This document shows positions 25,568 through 35,134 of a DNA stretch of 64,000 bases, piece after piece. Every line of letters starts with the position of its first letter. The first letter of the stretch is position 1. The stretch is from Hymenobacter armeniacus. GTDB taxonomy: Bacteria > Bacteroidota > Bacteroidia > Cytophagales > Hymenobacteraceae. Under the pieces are notes generated by a model. It was not told the DNA's origin. It did not search any database and saw only the letters and a list, made by a program, of their open reading frames with translations. A program made the position numbers and the translations under genes. The stretch covers positions 186,001 through 250,000 of the forward strand of contig NZ_JACXAC010000006.1 in NCBI RefSeq assembly GCF_014699055.1. The letters run 5' to 3'.

Positions 25568-26188
25568 ATGAAAGCTGCCATTACCCACGCCCTGGCCAAC
25601 CTCGATTTCACGGCCATCGACTTCGAAACCGCCAACGAGCACCGGGCCAGCGCCTGCGCCGTGGGCGTGGTGCGGGTGCGCGGCGGCCACATCACGGAGA
25701 CCTACCAAACGCTGCTGCGGCCGCGCGTGCTGCGCGTGGATTGGCGCAACTACCAGGTGCACGGCATTGCCGAAGAACGCCTGCACGACGCCCCCACCAT
25801 GGCCGATGTGTGGGCCGACCTGCTGCCCTACCTGCACGAGCAGCCCGTGGTGGCCCACAACTCGGCCTTCGACGTGAGCGTGCTGGAGTACACGCTGCGC
25901 GACTTCGACCTGGGCATTCCCTCCTTCCACAGCCTGTGCTCGGTGAAGCTAGCCAAGGTGTGCTGGCCCTTTCTGGAGCGCCACAAGCTCGACCACGTGG
26001 CGGGGCATTTCGGCATCCCGCTCAACCACCACGACGCGCTGAGCGACGCGCGGGCCTGCGCCGAAATCACGGTGCGGGCGTTTCAGTCGGGCGTGGCGCT
26101 GCCGCTGTGCTACAAGCAGCGCGAGCTCACGGCCGGGCTGGCGGCGCGGGCGGCGAAGATGACGGCCCGAATTGGTGTCAGCGCTTAA
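25568..26188 (+). CDS. DnaQ-like 3'-5' exonuclease
   Basis: 206 residues. DEDD-family motifs: Exo I is DFTAIDFETA with D18 and E20, Exo II is VAHNSAFDVSVLE, and Exo III is NHHDALSDARACAEI (DEDDh type with the His of HHDALSDA). The YQVHGIAEERLHDAP segment is typical of single-domain exonucleases related to the polymerase III epsilon subunit. It should remove nucleotides 3'-5' using two divalent metals in the cytoplasm. There is no BRCT or helicase extension. Confidence 0.92.
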   Translation: MKAAITHALANLDFTAIDFETANEHRASACAVGVVRVRGGHITETYQTLLRPRVLRVDWRNYQVHGIAEERLHDAPTMADVWADLLPYLHEQPVVAHNSAFDVSVLEYTLRDFDLGIPSFHSLCSVKLAKVCWPFLERHKLDHVAGHFGIPLNHHDALSDARACAEITVRAFQSGVALPLCYKQRELTAGLAARAAKMTARIGVSA

Positions 26189-26198
26189 CCGTTTTCCC

Positions 26199-27059
26199 AT
26201 GCGAACCCGCCGTTTTATTTTTGGGACGAGCCTGCTCGTGGCCGCCTCCGGGTGGGTGGGCTGCCAATCTACCAAAACGGACGAACACGCGACGTCCAAC
26301 GCCTCCGAAAAAGCGGTGTCGGCCACCAGTCTGGCCCAGCAGGTGCTGCCGTTGATTGGCGGGGCGTGGGTGAAGGCCGATTATTTGCAAGCGGTGCAGC
26401 AAACCAAGTCGCCGCGGAAAGCCTTCGACCTGGCGGGGCCCGTGTCTGAAATTCTCATCAGCCCGGCCCGCCTCACCGGCGACAGCCTGGTGGCAAGCCT
26501 CGGCCTGGGCAACCACGAGGGCAGCGACATGACGGTGTATTTCCGGCCCGGCCGGCACGCCAAGGCCCTGACAACCAACTTCGTTGACTACGAGGTGCCG
26601 GGCAGTTTTGCGGAGCTGAGCTACCAGGCAGGGGCCGCTGACACCGCCTTGGCGCTGACTACTTACGCACCGAGCCGCAAGGTCCTTGCCCGGACAACCT
26701 ACCGACGCGTATCCGGCGCCAGCCTGACGGATTTGGCGGCCCTAAACCGGGCGGTGCGGCAGTTGCTCTTCACGGGCCGTTACGTTGGCACCGATTCCCT
26801 GGGCCGTTCTGCGCGCCTGGAGTTCGGGGCCGATGGGAGCCTGAAGGGGCTAAAAGGCTTCCGAACCTACGACGTCAACACCGACTTTATGGGCGTTGAC
26901 CTCGACCACCTTGTGCTGGATTCGGACACGAAGCACCGCCGCGAAATGAGCTACCGCCACAGCGGCGACACCCTGCGGCTGTACGCCGCGCGCTGGGCAG
27001 AAGCCGAGGTGCCCACCCTGGTTCGAGGGCGGTTGCTGTTCACGCTGGTGCGCCGCTAA
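26199..27059 (+). CDS. Probable lipoprotein of unknown function
   Basis: 286 residues. The N-terminus MRTRRFIFGTSLLVAASGWVGC looks like a lipoprotein signal with the cysteine of WVGC as the lipidated residue, followed by a polar linker (QSTKTDEHATSNASEK). The body is probably beta-rich and matches no family I recognise. ATG 26199 was chosen over an in-frame GTG at 26172, which would overlap the exonuclease gene. It is convergent with the next gene and their stop codons overlap by 4 bp. Confidence 0.72.
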   Translation: MRTRRFIFGTSLLVAASGWVGCQSTKTDEHATSNASEKAVSATSLAQQVLPLIGGAWVKADYLQAVQQTKSPRKAFDLAGPVSEILISPARLTGDSLVASLGLGNHEGSDMTVYFRPGRHAKALTTNFVDYEVPGSFAELSYQAGAADTALALTTYAPSRKVLARTTYRRVSGASLTDLAALNRAVRQLLFTGRYVGTDSLGRSARLEFGADGSLKGLKGFRTYDVNTDFMGVDLDHLVLDSDTKHRREMSYRHSGDTLRLYAARWAEAEVPTLVRGRLLFTLVRR

Positions 27060-30000
27060 AACAGCACGGACACTTGCATCCGGCCGGTGTGCACGGTGTT
27101 GAGGGTGCTGGCTTTGCGGCCGTCGTAGGCCAGCGTGATGTTGAGGCCGTTGCTGAGGCGCTGCTCCACGTTCAGGCTCCAGGTGAAGTTGCTGCCGGGG
27201 CGTAGGGCGTTGAGAATTTCGATGGCCACCACCGAGTTCTGCAGCTCCGGGGGCACGTCAAATCTGACGCTGGTGTAACGCGTCGAGGCCGTGATGGTGC
27301 GCTTGTTGACCTGGCTGATGCGGGTTTCGAGGCCCAGCTCGTCGAAGATGCCGGGGTGGGTTTCGGCGGGGGTGGGCACGGGCAGCGTGGGCAGGTCGTC
27401 GGTGAGGGTGTTTTGCTTGTGGGTGCGCAGGTAGGTGCCCGTGAAGCGCAGGCTGGGCGAGGGCTGGTAGCTGATTTCGGGCTGCACGCTGTAAATCAGC
27501 AGGCGGTAGTTACGGGTGAGCAGGTAGTTGCTGCTGGCCTCGCGGATGTCGCGCGAGCCGATGAGGCGACCCGTGAACGAGGCAGCTAGCGTGCGGCGCA
27601 GCAGCAGGCTTTGAGTGCTGAGGTTGCGCAGGTCGCGGCCCTGGGCCAGCAGGGTCTTCTGCTGGGTTTGCTGAAAGGTGAGCTCGGCCCCAAACACCGG
27701 GCTCGACCGATTGAAGTACAGCGTATTCCGAAACAGCTGGTTGAAGGCCAGCAGCTGGTCGTCCTCCTTGTCGTAGCTGAAGGGGCTGAGGCGCGAGAGC
27801 AGCCGCGGGTCGGTGGTGCGGCGGTCGACGGTGACGCTGGTGAGCGTGGCGAAACGCGACGCCACGGCCTTCCAGCCGCCAGCTTCGCGCCAGCCCCGGG
27901 GGGCCGAGGTGGTGAGGCGGTAGCTGAGGCGGTTGGTGAACGCCGTGATGTAGTCGACCGTGGGGATGTAGACCTTGATGTAGGTGCGGTACTGCGCATC
28001 GGGCGTTTGCGCTTCAAAAAATTCCTCCTTGTCTTCGCGCAGGTTGCCGTTGAGGTCGCCGGCGTAGTAGTGCGTGCCCTGCCCGGCCGGCACGGCCAGA
28101 AAGGAATAGTCGCGCTTGAGCTCCCGGCCGGTGGCCACGCTGTAGTTCAGCTCCGACCGGACCTGGTTTTGCAGCAGGCTGGCGTTGTAGAACACTTGGC
28201 CCAGCACCGTGCGGTTGCGCGCCAGGCCCAATGAGTCAAGGTCGCGGTAGGTGGCCAGCAGGCGCACATCCTGGCTTTTGCTCAGGCGCGCGGCCAAGGT
28301 GCCCTGCCAGGTTTGGGCCGTGCCGCGGCGCTGCAAGGCGTTCTGCTCGCGGTTGGGGATTTGGTCGCGCCGGTAGCTATAGTCGAGCCGAAACTGCGTG
28401 CGAGCCGAGTCGCGGCTTTGTACAAACACGTTGTGCTCGTCGAAGTAGTTGGCCGAGCGAATGGTGTCGGTGGTAGCCGAGCTGACGCGGTTTTTATCGA
28501 ACCGATACGCGTAGCCCGGCACCACCCGGCCGCCCACGAAACGGCCCGTGGCCTCGCCCCGCGCCCAGTCGGAATGGAAGCGCCCGGCGTCGGAGTTCAG
28601 CAAAAACAGCGAGCCGCGCATTTCCAGGTTGCCCACTTTCTGGGCCGCATCGAGCCAGTGCTGCAGGCCGCTCACCTCGCCCGGCCGAAAGCGCCGGCTA
28701 AGGCGGTAATTGACGTTGTTGTTGAAATCCTTCCCCGCGCCCACGCTGAAGTTGAAGATGTTGTCCTCGCGGGCCACCGACGTCACGCCGGTGCTCTGCT
28801 GGGTGCTGCCGTTGCTCCAGTTGCGCTCAAACTCAATGTCGCGGTAGCGGTCAATCGGCGCAAAGTACTTGCCCGTGTACTCGTAGTCCAGGGTGGAGCG
28901 CAGGCGGTAGCCGCGCAGCGCGCTCCCGGCCAGCGCGGCGGGCAGGCGGCGGTCCTGCATCACGTAGCCCACGCGAAAGGCGCCATCCTGGTCGCTGGCC
29001 GATGAAAAACGGTTGCGTTCCAGCCGCGAGTGCGCCGCGTCTACGAATACGGTCGTGCTGCTGTCCAGCTGGAAGCTGGCGCCGCCGGTCACCATTTGCT
29101 TGCGCAGCGGCGTGGCCACGCGGCGCACAGGCAGGTAGCGGCCGCCGCCGGGGCGCACGTAGGTATACACGGTGCCGTTGGCGCTCCGGAAGCGCGGCTC
29201 GTCGCTGCGCTCGTAGTCGCCGTTGCCCTGCCCCACGTCCGAAAACGCCACGTTGTAGGAACCCCGCACGGAGTCCACGGGCGAGTCGACGCCCACATAG
29301 GTGAACACGGGCACGCGCCGGCCGCCCACCACGCGTATCTCACGGTGGTACTGCACAATGCGGCGGTTGTAGGCCACCGAGTCGCCGCCGGCCACCTGGG
29401 CCACGCCCACGTTGCCGGCCTGCTGCAGCCGGCGCACCAGCGTGGTGTCCTGCAGGTTGATGTTCAGGGCGTTGTTGGGATTATCGGCCTCCTGGTAGAA
29501 GTTGCCGTGCACGTTCAGGCGGCCCAGCTGCTGGTAGTGGCTGGCCGTGACGAGCGAGCGGGAGTAGTTCAGGTCCGAATACTCGAAGTCAATCTTAATC
29601 CGCGAATTGCGCGTGATGAGGTGGCGCGGCGTAAACGTGACTTCGGCCAGGTTGTAGTCAATCGTGTAGTCGGCGTCGAAACCCCGGGTTTGCAGGCGGC
29701 CGTCGAGGTACACCTTCTCCGAATTGGCCAGCACAATGATGTAAGGCTCGCCGTTGGGCCCGCTCAGGCGGTACGGCCCCTGCACGTTGTCGATGGGCGG
29801 CAGGTCGATGCTGGCAAACTTGCCCTTGGCCACCCCGCCCGCAATGGCGGTGGAAGAGCGCCACGGCAGGCCCTTGCGCACGCCGCTGGCGCTCACGGTG
29901 GCACCGGCCACGGGCGCGGCATCGCCCTGGGGCAGCGGCGGCGCGCCGCCATTGCCGGCCTGCCGGTTGGGGTCGGTGAGCTGCGGCTGGCTGATGGCCG

Positions 30001-30937
30001 GCGGGTTGAGGGTGGCCGGGGCCGTGGTGTTGCCGAGCCCGGCCGGCAAGCTGCCGTTGGCCAGCTGGCCCGGCTGCCCGTTCAGAGACGTGGCGTTCGA
30101 CACGCCCTGCGAGGCGCCATAGCCGGACAGGCCCAGAATGGGCGGCCCGAAATTGGCCTCGGCGGCGGCGCCCTGAATGTTTTTGTAGTAGCGCAGGAAG
30201 TAGTCGGGCTTGTTGCGCAGCACCACGTCGCCGGCCGTCAGGCTCCAGTTGGGGTTGGTGAGGGTGATGTAGATTTTGTCGAACTGCTGCAACTGCTGGG
30301 TGTTGCCCTCGGGCTGGAAGGGCACGTTCTGGTCCGAAATGGCCGCCGTGAGGTTGATGTTCTCGGCCAGCTTGCCTTCGAGCTGCAGGTTCAGCGCCGA
30401 GTTCACGAACACGTTCTGCGTATTGCCGAAGCTGATGCCGCGGGCCAGGTTGCCGGTTTTGCTGATGCCCGGCGTGCTCAGAATCTGCTCCTTCACCGAG
30501 AAGTCTTCCATGCCCAGCATCGGCTGGCGGAAGCCCAGGCTGTCCATCAGCCCGATGGGCCGCCGGTAGCGCGCCGCCGAGAGGCGCAGCGGCAGCACCC
30601 GGTAGCACACCTCCAGCGAGTCGGGCAAGGGCGCGCCGCTGCTGTCGCGCGGCGCCGCCCGCACCCAGCGGAACCGGTCGGTACGGCCGTCGTAGTCCAG
30701 CCCGCGCCCGTTGGCCCGCACCGAAGAGGGCACTACCGTCAGCGTATCGGTTAGCGCAAAAAACGTGGTGTCGCGGCCCGACGCCAGGCGCACGTAGCGG
30801 CAGCGGCGGGTGCTGGGTGGCGGGGCGTCGGCGGACTTCGGCGTTCTTTCTTGGCCCTGAGCAACTTGTATCAGTAATAATAGCGCCGCAGCGAGCAGGC
30901 CCATGAAGGGGAAGCACAAGCGTAAGCGGCGAATCAT
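27056..30937 (-). CDS. Very large outer-membrane protein, SprA-like in part
   Basis: 1293 residues. A signal peptide (hydrophobic core about 12-26, ending QGQ) is followed by about 130 residues of a beta-rich domain. Then comes LARGISFGNTQNVFVNSALNLQLEGKLAENINLTAAISDQNVPFQPEGNTQQLQQFDKIYI, which recalls segments of SprA/Sov translocon proteins. A Gly/Pro/Ala-rich stretch lies at about 280-360. Most of the rest alternates aromatic and polar residues like a large beta barrel, and the last residues (MQVSVLF) end in Phe as expected for BAM substrates. It is only about half the length of a true SprA, so a separate paralog or family is likely. Role unknown. Confidence 0.75.
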   Translation of the reverse strand: MIRRLRLCFPFMGLLAAALLLLIQVAQGQERTPKSADAPPPSTRRCRYVRLASGRDTTFFALTDTLTVVPSSVRANGRGLDYDGRTDRFRWVRAAPRDSSGAPLPDSLEVCYRVLPLRLSAARYRRPIGLMDSLGFRQPMLGMEDFSVKEQILSTPGISKTGNLARGISFGNTQNVFVNSALNLQLEGKLAENINLTAAISDQNVPFQPEGNTQQLQQFDKIYITLTNPNWSLTAGDVVLRNKPDYFLRYYKNIQGAAAEANFGPPILGLSGYGASQGVSNATSLNGQPGQLANGSLPAGLGNTTAPATLNPPAISQPQLTDPNRQAGNGGAPPLPQGDAAPVAGATVSASGVRKGLPWRSSTAIAGGVAKGKFASIDLPPIDNVQGPYRLSGPNGEPYIIVLANSEKVYLDGRLQTRGFDADYTIDYNLAEVTFTPRHLITRNSRIKIDFEYSDLNYSRSLVTASHYQQLGRLNVHGNFYQEADNPNNALNINLQDTTLVRRLQQAGNVGVAQVAGGDSVAYNRRIVQYHREIRVVGGRRVPVFTYVGVDSPVDSVRGSYNVAFSDVGQGNGDYERSDEPRFRSANGTVYTYVRPGGGRYLPVRRVATPLRKQMVTGGASFQLDSSTTVFVDAAHSRLERNRFSSASDQDGAFRVGYVMQDRRLPAALAGSALRGYRLRSTLDYEYTGKYFAPIDRYRDIEFERNWSNGSTQQSTGVTSVAREDNIFNFSVGAGKDFNNNVNYRLSRRFRPGEVSGLQHWLDAAQKVGNLEMRGSLFLLNSDAGRFHSDWARGEATGRFVGGRVVPGYAYRFDKNRVSSATTDTIRSANYFDEHNVFVQSRDSARTQFRLDYSYRRDQIPNREQNALQRRGTAQTWQGTLAARLSKSQDVRLLATYRDLDSLGLARNRTVLGQVFYNASLLQNQVRSELNYSVATGRELKRDYSFLAVPAGQGTHYYAGDLNGNLREDKEEFFEAQTPDAQYRTYIKVYIPTVDYITAFTNRLSYRLTTSAPRGWREAGGWKAVASRFATLTSVTVDRRTTDPRLLSRLSPFSYDKEDDQLLAFNQLFRNTLYFNRSSPVFGAELTFQQTQQKTLLAQGRDLRNLSTQSLLLRRTLAASFTGRLIGSRDIREASSNYLLTRNYRLLIYSVQPEISYQPSPSLRFTGTYLRTHKQNTLTDDLPTLPVPTPAETHPGIFDELGLETRISQVNKRTITASTRYTSVRFDVPPELQNSVVAIEILNALRPGSNFTWSLNVEQRLSNGLNITLAYDGRKASTLNTVHTGRMQVSVLF

Positions 30938-31074
30938 TCGGTAAAGGTCGGGTTTGGCGGGTAACGCGGGCGGGCAAGCGTTTCGTGCCCGAAAGAGAGT
31001 TGCAAAGCGGTGTTCTGGCCCTCTGAAACCCTCATCATTTCGCCGGGCCGTAGCGCATTCAGGGCCTGACAGCG

Positions 31075-34000
31075 CTACCCCGCCAGCGGCAGTTCGATAA
31101 AGAAGTCCGTCCCCTCCCCCACTTCGGTTTCAAACCAGATTTTGCCGCCGGCGCTCTCGATGCCGCGCTTGGCCACGGCTAGGCCGATGCCCGAGCCGGT
31201 TTCCTTGGTGGTGAAATTGGGCACAAACACCTTTTCGCGCACTTCTTCTGGAATGCCGGCCCCGTTGTCGCGGATGGCCACGCGCACCTTGCTGCCATTC
31301 ACCGGCGTCAGCGACACGTCGATGTGGGGCTCGCGGCCTTCGGGCACGGCCTGGCGGGCATTGATGAGCAGGTTGTTGAAGGTGCGCACCAGCAGGCTTT
31401 CGTCGGCAAACACCACGTAGCAGCCGGTTTCGGCGTCGGGCGGCAGGTGCAGGTCGAGGGCGCCGTCGCTGGAATCGGGCTGGTGCAGCGCGGCGCAGCG
31501 GCGCAGAATGGCGGCCACGTCCAGCCGCTCGGGCCGCATGGTGGGCAGGTTGGTGAAGGTGCTGAAGGAGGTGGCGATGTCGCTCAGCACGTCAATCTGG
31601 GTGATGAGCGTTTGCGCAATACGACCAATGAGTTCCTCGGCATTGGCCCGGCGCTCGGCAATGGCTTTCTGCAAGAACTGCAGGCTCAGCTTCATGGGCG
31701 TGAGCGGGTTCTTGATTTCGTGCGCCACCTGCCGGGCCATCTCGCGCCAGGCCGCTTCCTTTTCCTGGGCCGCCAGCTCGCGCTTGCTGGCCTCCAGCTT
31801 GGTGAGCATGGCGTTGTATTCGCGCACCAGCAGGCCGATTTCATCGTCGGAGCTACGGTAGTCCAGCAGCTCGTTTTCGCCGGTGAGCGTGGTTTGGGTG
31901 AGTTTTTCGGTGATGAGCTTGAGCGGCGCCGTGAGCTGCCGCGCCGCCACAAACGCCAGCCCCAAAAACAGCAGGAACATGAGGGTGAAGATGTTCAGAA
32001 TAGTGGTGAACAGCTCCGTCAGCTTGGTATTCAACTCCTTCTCCGAGTCAAAAAACGGGATGCCCACGTAGCCCAAAATCGGACCGGTCGGCATGGCCAT
32101 CTCGTCGGCCGACGACCCGTCATCATCGTCGTACAAGGGGTTTCCGGAAGCATCGAGGCCCTTCCGGAGGGCACTGCTCGGCAGCGCATGGCCCGCCAAA
32201 TCGGTTTCTACCGCTTCTCCCTCCCCGGCCCGCACCGGCAAGTACAGGGCGTTGAATGACAAGGAGCCCGCGCGCTCGGTGAGCAGGGCCCGCGGCCGGT
32301 TGCGCTCGCGCAGCGCCACCACGGCCTGCGGATTGAGCAAGGGGCCGAGCAAGCCGGCATCGAAAATGATGGGCTGGCTGCTGGCCAGCAGCTCGCCGTG
32401 GGCATCGTACAGGTTGAGGTCGGTTTCGGTGAGCGCCGCCACGTTTTTTGCCAACGCAGTGAGGGTCGGCCGCGCGGTGCTATCCGTCAGCAAATGGCGC
32501 TGCCGGCGTAGGCTCTCCAGCGCCAGCTGCCCGCGCCGCTCGTAGGTGCGCGACAGGTCGCGCTTGTACGAGTCAATAAGCTGGCTGGCCGTGGCCACGC
32601 TCACCACCACCAGCGGTACCACAATGCCCACGTTGAGCAGCAGCTGGATGCGCGTGCTGAAATTAAGGCGCAGCCTCGGCGCCGCTCGCCCGCGTAGCAG
32701 CACGCCCACCCCGCCCACCAGCAGCCAGAAAAACGAGGAGAGCAGGAACTGAAACGAGAAGTTGGCCAGCCAGTCGGCCAGCGAATAGGTGGCCGTCGTC
32801 ACCACTACGGTGCGGCCCTGCGAGCCCTTCACGGCCAGGTGGTGGTAGCCGCGCCGGCTCACGCCCTGCGCGTACAGGCGCGGCTCCTTCAGCAAGCTGG
32901 TGGGCAGGCGGTTGGCGTAGTCAAAGTCGCCCTCGCTGTACACCAAGCGCCCCTGGTTGTAGCCGGCGTAGCTGAGCTCGGTGGCCAAGCCCGGCTGAAA
33001 AAAATTCTGGTCCACCAACAACTCCGGTAGCACACTGTAAGAGGTCAGCTTTTTAAGCGTCAGCTCCACCCGCACGGCCCCCAGCGGCAGGCCAATGCCG
33101 TTGACCCGCGTGCCGGGCACGGTGATGTAGGCCACGTAGCGCCGCGAGCTGAACGGGTTGGTTGAGTTCACCAGGTACACGCCGCGCTGGTCGGTGGGCG
33201 TGGCGTTGCGTTCCAGCTCCGCGCGCGACGTTACCAGCCCCGGCGTGCCCGGCGCGGCCCCCAAGGGGTCGCCGGCCTCGTCGTACAGCGTGATGTTGCT
33301 CTCGTATTTGTCGAAATACTCATTCAGGTACTGCCGGGCCACGCGCTGGCGCACCGCCTCCGGCCGGCCAAAAGCCGCCGACAACGAGCGGCGCACGAAG
33401 GGGTCGGCCGCGATTTCGCGCATGCGCTCCCCCAGCAAAAACTCGCCCTGCAGGTCGTTATCGATGAGCATGTTGCCGGCCAGCCGCTGCTTGTCCGCCA
33501 GCACCTGTTTTTCAAATTGCGCATACAGCGCCAACGCCCCCGTGGCCGACGCCAGCGCCAGCAGCAGCACCACGAGCACCGACGACTGGTAGCTGCCCGT
33601 GGTGGGCGCGGCCTGCATGCCCACCGCCCGCACCAGCGAGGCAAACAGCAGCAGCACCGCCCCCAATAGTACCCAGGGCTGCCCCAGGGCCAACCCTACC
33701 CCCAGCACCGGCACCGCCAGCAGCGCCGGCCCCAGCAGCAGCGCCCGCCGCGGCACGTGCCGCAGCAAGGCGCCCGTGAGCTGCGTCAGCCCAAAAAAGC
33801 CCACCAGCCAGGCGGCCGTGTGCAGCAGCACGGCCAGCGCCAGCAGCAGCCAAAAGCCCGTCACCTTCAAGTGGCGCGACACGTCTAGGCTTAGCTGCGA
33901 GCTGCCAAAGGCCGTGGTGTAGTATTCAAACAACAACGCCAACCAGCCGCAAAACGCCAATCCCAGGCCCGCCGCTGCCATTAGTTGGCCCGGCCGGGTG

Positions 34001-34977
34001 CGCGGCGCACGCACCCGGTCCAGCACGTTCCAATGGCGCCACAGCGCCACTCCCCCAGCGGCTACCAGCAAAGCCAGCAGCGCATTCAGCAGCAAATCGC
34101 CAAGGGAAGGAGCCCATGCCGCCGCCGCGTACACGCGCGGGTCGAACAGCGGCAATTCTATAAAAGAATACGGCAGCCCCAGATACAGCAGCGCGCCCCG
34201 CAGCGCCGCCAGCGGCAGCAGCAACGCCGCCACGGCCGCCCCTGGCCGACGCGCCCGCCACCATCGCAAGGCCAGCAGCAGCCACCCGCCAGCGTACAGC
34301 AGGCTTCCAACGGCCAGCAATGCCAGGGGCACGTACTGCCCGGTGAGCGGATTGGGCTGCAGTCGCTCAATAGAAAACAAGTAGTGTCCGTCGGCGGCTT
34401 CGAAGCGTGCCCGGCTGGAGCCGACACTGTCGGCCACCACCTTCAGTTCCATGCCCCGAAACAGGGCTTGTTCGCCGCCTTCCCGCAAATAGCGGTTGGT
34501 GATGCGGTATTTCCGCTCCAGCGGCACATACGTGAGGATGGTGAACCGCCCCGCCATGCGCCGCAGCAGCAGAAATTTCCCCACCGGCAACTCTATCAGC
34601 CGCTCAGCGCCGGGGCTAGCGGCTTCGGCCTCGGGCCGCAGGGTGGCGTCGGACCAGTAGCGCAGGCTCCCGTTCTCGAGCACGCAGGTCGGGTACGTGG
34701 TTTGGGCCAGCAATTGCTGGAAGCTATAACTACCCCTGGGCAGTTGGGCAGCCACGCTGTCGGCCTCGCGGCGCGCGGTGGTTTCGGCGTCGCGCACCAA
34801 CTGTTGCAGCCGGGCCACGTCGGTGCGCTGCACCACGCTGGGCGCTTGCGCGTAGCGGCTGGCCAGATACCCTCCCACAAAACAGCAGGCCGCGGCCAGC
34901 AGCAGCAACCAGGGCAAGCGGCGCTTTGCCTGAACAGCAACCACGGAAGGACCGGTTTGGGTAGAAGTCTGCAACAA
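31075..34977 (-). CDS. NtrY-like sensor histidine kinase, multi-helix
   Basis: About 1300 residues. TM1 is followed by an extracytoplasmic region, about seven more helices, a second extracytoplasmic region (about 490-720), two helices, a third sensory region and a last helix leading into HAMP (RQLTAPLKLITEKLTQT). The H-box HEIKNPLTP has its phospho-accepting His near residue 1086, then N-box NNLLINARQ, G1 RDNGAGIP, F-box VFVPNFTTK and G2 GSGIGLAVAK, so catalysis should be intact. No response regulator is adjacent. The start is uncertain: TTG 34977/34974 fits the membrane N-terminus; a GTG at 35061 would extend it 28 residues close to the terminator. Confidence 0.9.
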   Translation of the reverse strand: MLQTSTQTGPSVVAVQAKRRLPWLLLLAAACCFVGGYLASRYAQAPSVVQRTDVARLQQLVRDAETTARREADSVAAQLPRGSYSFQQLLAQTTYPTCVLENGSLRYWSDATLRPEAEAASPGAERLIELPVGKFLLLRRMAGRFTILTYVPLERKYRITNRYLREGGEQALFRGMELKVVADSVGSSRARFEAADGHYLFSIERLQPNPLTGQYVPLALLAVGSLLYAGGWLLLALRWWRARRPGAAVAALLLPLAALRGALLYLGLPYSFIELPLFDPRVYAAAAWAPSLGDLLLNALLALLVAAGGVALWRHWNVLDRVRAPRTRPGQLMAAAGLGLAFCGWLALLFEYYTTAFGSSQLSLDVSRHLKVTGFWLLLALAVLLHTAAWLVGFFGLTQLTGALLRHVPRRALLLGPALLAVPVLGVGLALGQPWVLLGAVLLLFASLVRAVGMQAAPTTGSYQSSVLVVLLLALASATGALALYAQFEKQVLADKQRLAGNMLIDNDLQGEFLLGERMREIAADPFVRRSLSAAFGRPEAVRQRVARQYLNEYFDKYESNITLYDEAGDPLGAAPGTPGLVTSRAELERNATPTDQRGVYLVNSTNPFSSRRYVAYITVPGTRVNGIGLPLGAVRVELTLKKLTSYSVLPELLVDQNFFQPGLATELSYAGYNQGRLVYSEGDFDYANRLPTSLLKEPRLYAQGVSRRGYHHLAVKGSQGRTVVVTTATYSLADWLANFSFQFLLSSFFWLLVGGVGVLLRGRAAPRLRLNFSTRIQLLLNVGIVVPLVVVSVATASQLIDSYKRDLSRTYERRGQLALESLRRQRHLLTDSTARPTLTALAKNVAALTETDLNLYDAHGELLASSQPIIFDAGLLGPLLNPQAVVALRERNRPRALLTERAGSLSFNALYLPVRAGEGEAVETDLAGHALPSSALRKGLDASGNPLYDDDDGSSADEMAMPTGPILGYVGIPFFDSEKELNTKLTELFTTILNIFTLMFLLFLGLAFVAARQLTAPLKLITEKLTQTTLTGENELLDYRSSDDEIGLLVREYNAMLTKLEASKRELAAQEKEAAWREMARQVAHEIKNPLTPMKLSLQFLQKAIAERRANAEELIGRIAQTLITQIDVLSDIATSFSTFTNLPTMRPERLDVAAILRRCAALHQPDSSDGALDLHLPPDAETGCYVVFADESLLVRTFNNLLINARQAVPEGREPHIDVSLTPVNGSKVRVAIRDNGAGIPEEVREKVFVPNFTTKETGSGIGLAVAKRGIESAGGKIWFETEVGEGTDFFIELPLAG

Positions 34978-35082
34978 AAATGGGCTTAAGAAAGCCGATG
35001 CTAGGTTTTCAGGCAAAGAAAGGGCACAGCGCACGCCGGGCCGTAACCTTGGCCGTGGCACCCCGCAAAATCTGCGCCTAAT

Positions 35083-35111
35083 AAAAAAATGCCACCCAAG
35101 GGCGGCATTTT
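35083..35111 (-). terminator. Terminator of the cytochrome oxidase gene cluster
   Basis: On the minus strand a stem GCCGCCC/GGGTGGC, including one G-T pair, has a 2-nt loop and is followed by seven T. It lies 24 bp after the DUF983 gene and marks the end of the respiratory cluster. Confidence 0.85.
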
Positions 35112-35134
35112 ACCAATGACTTTTTATCGTTGCT

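Noticed and set aside
29030..30754. 574-codon plus-strand frame within the large outer-membrane gene
   Set aside because: Shadow frame with Ala/Val/His/Gly repetition; the minus strand has a signal peptide and barrel-like pattern throughout.
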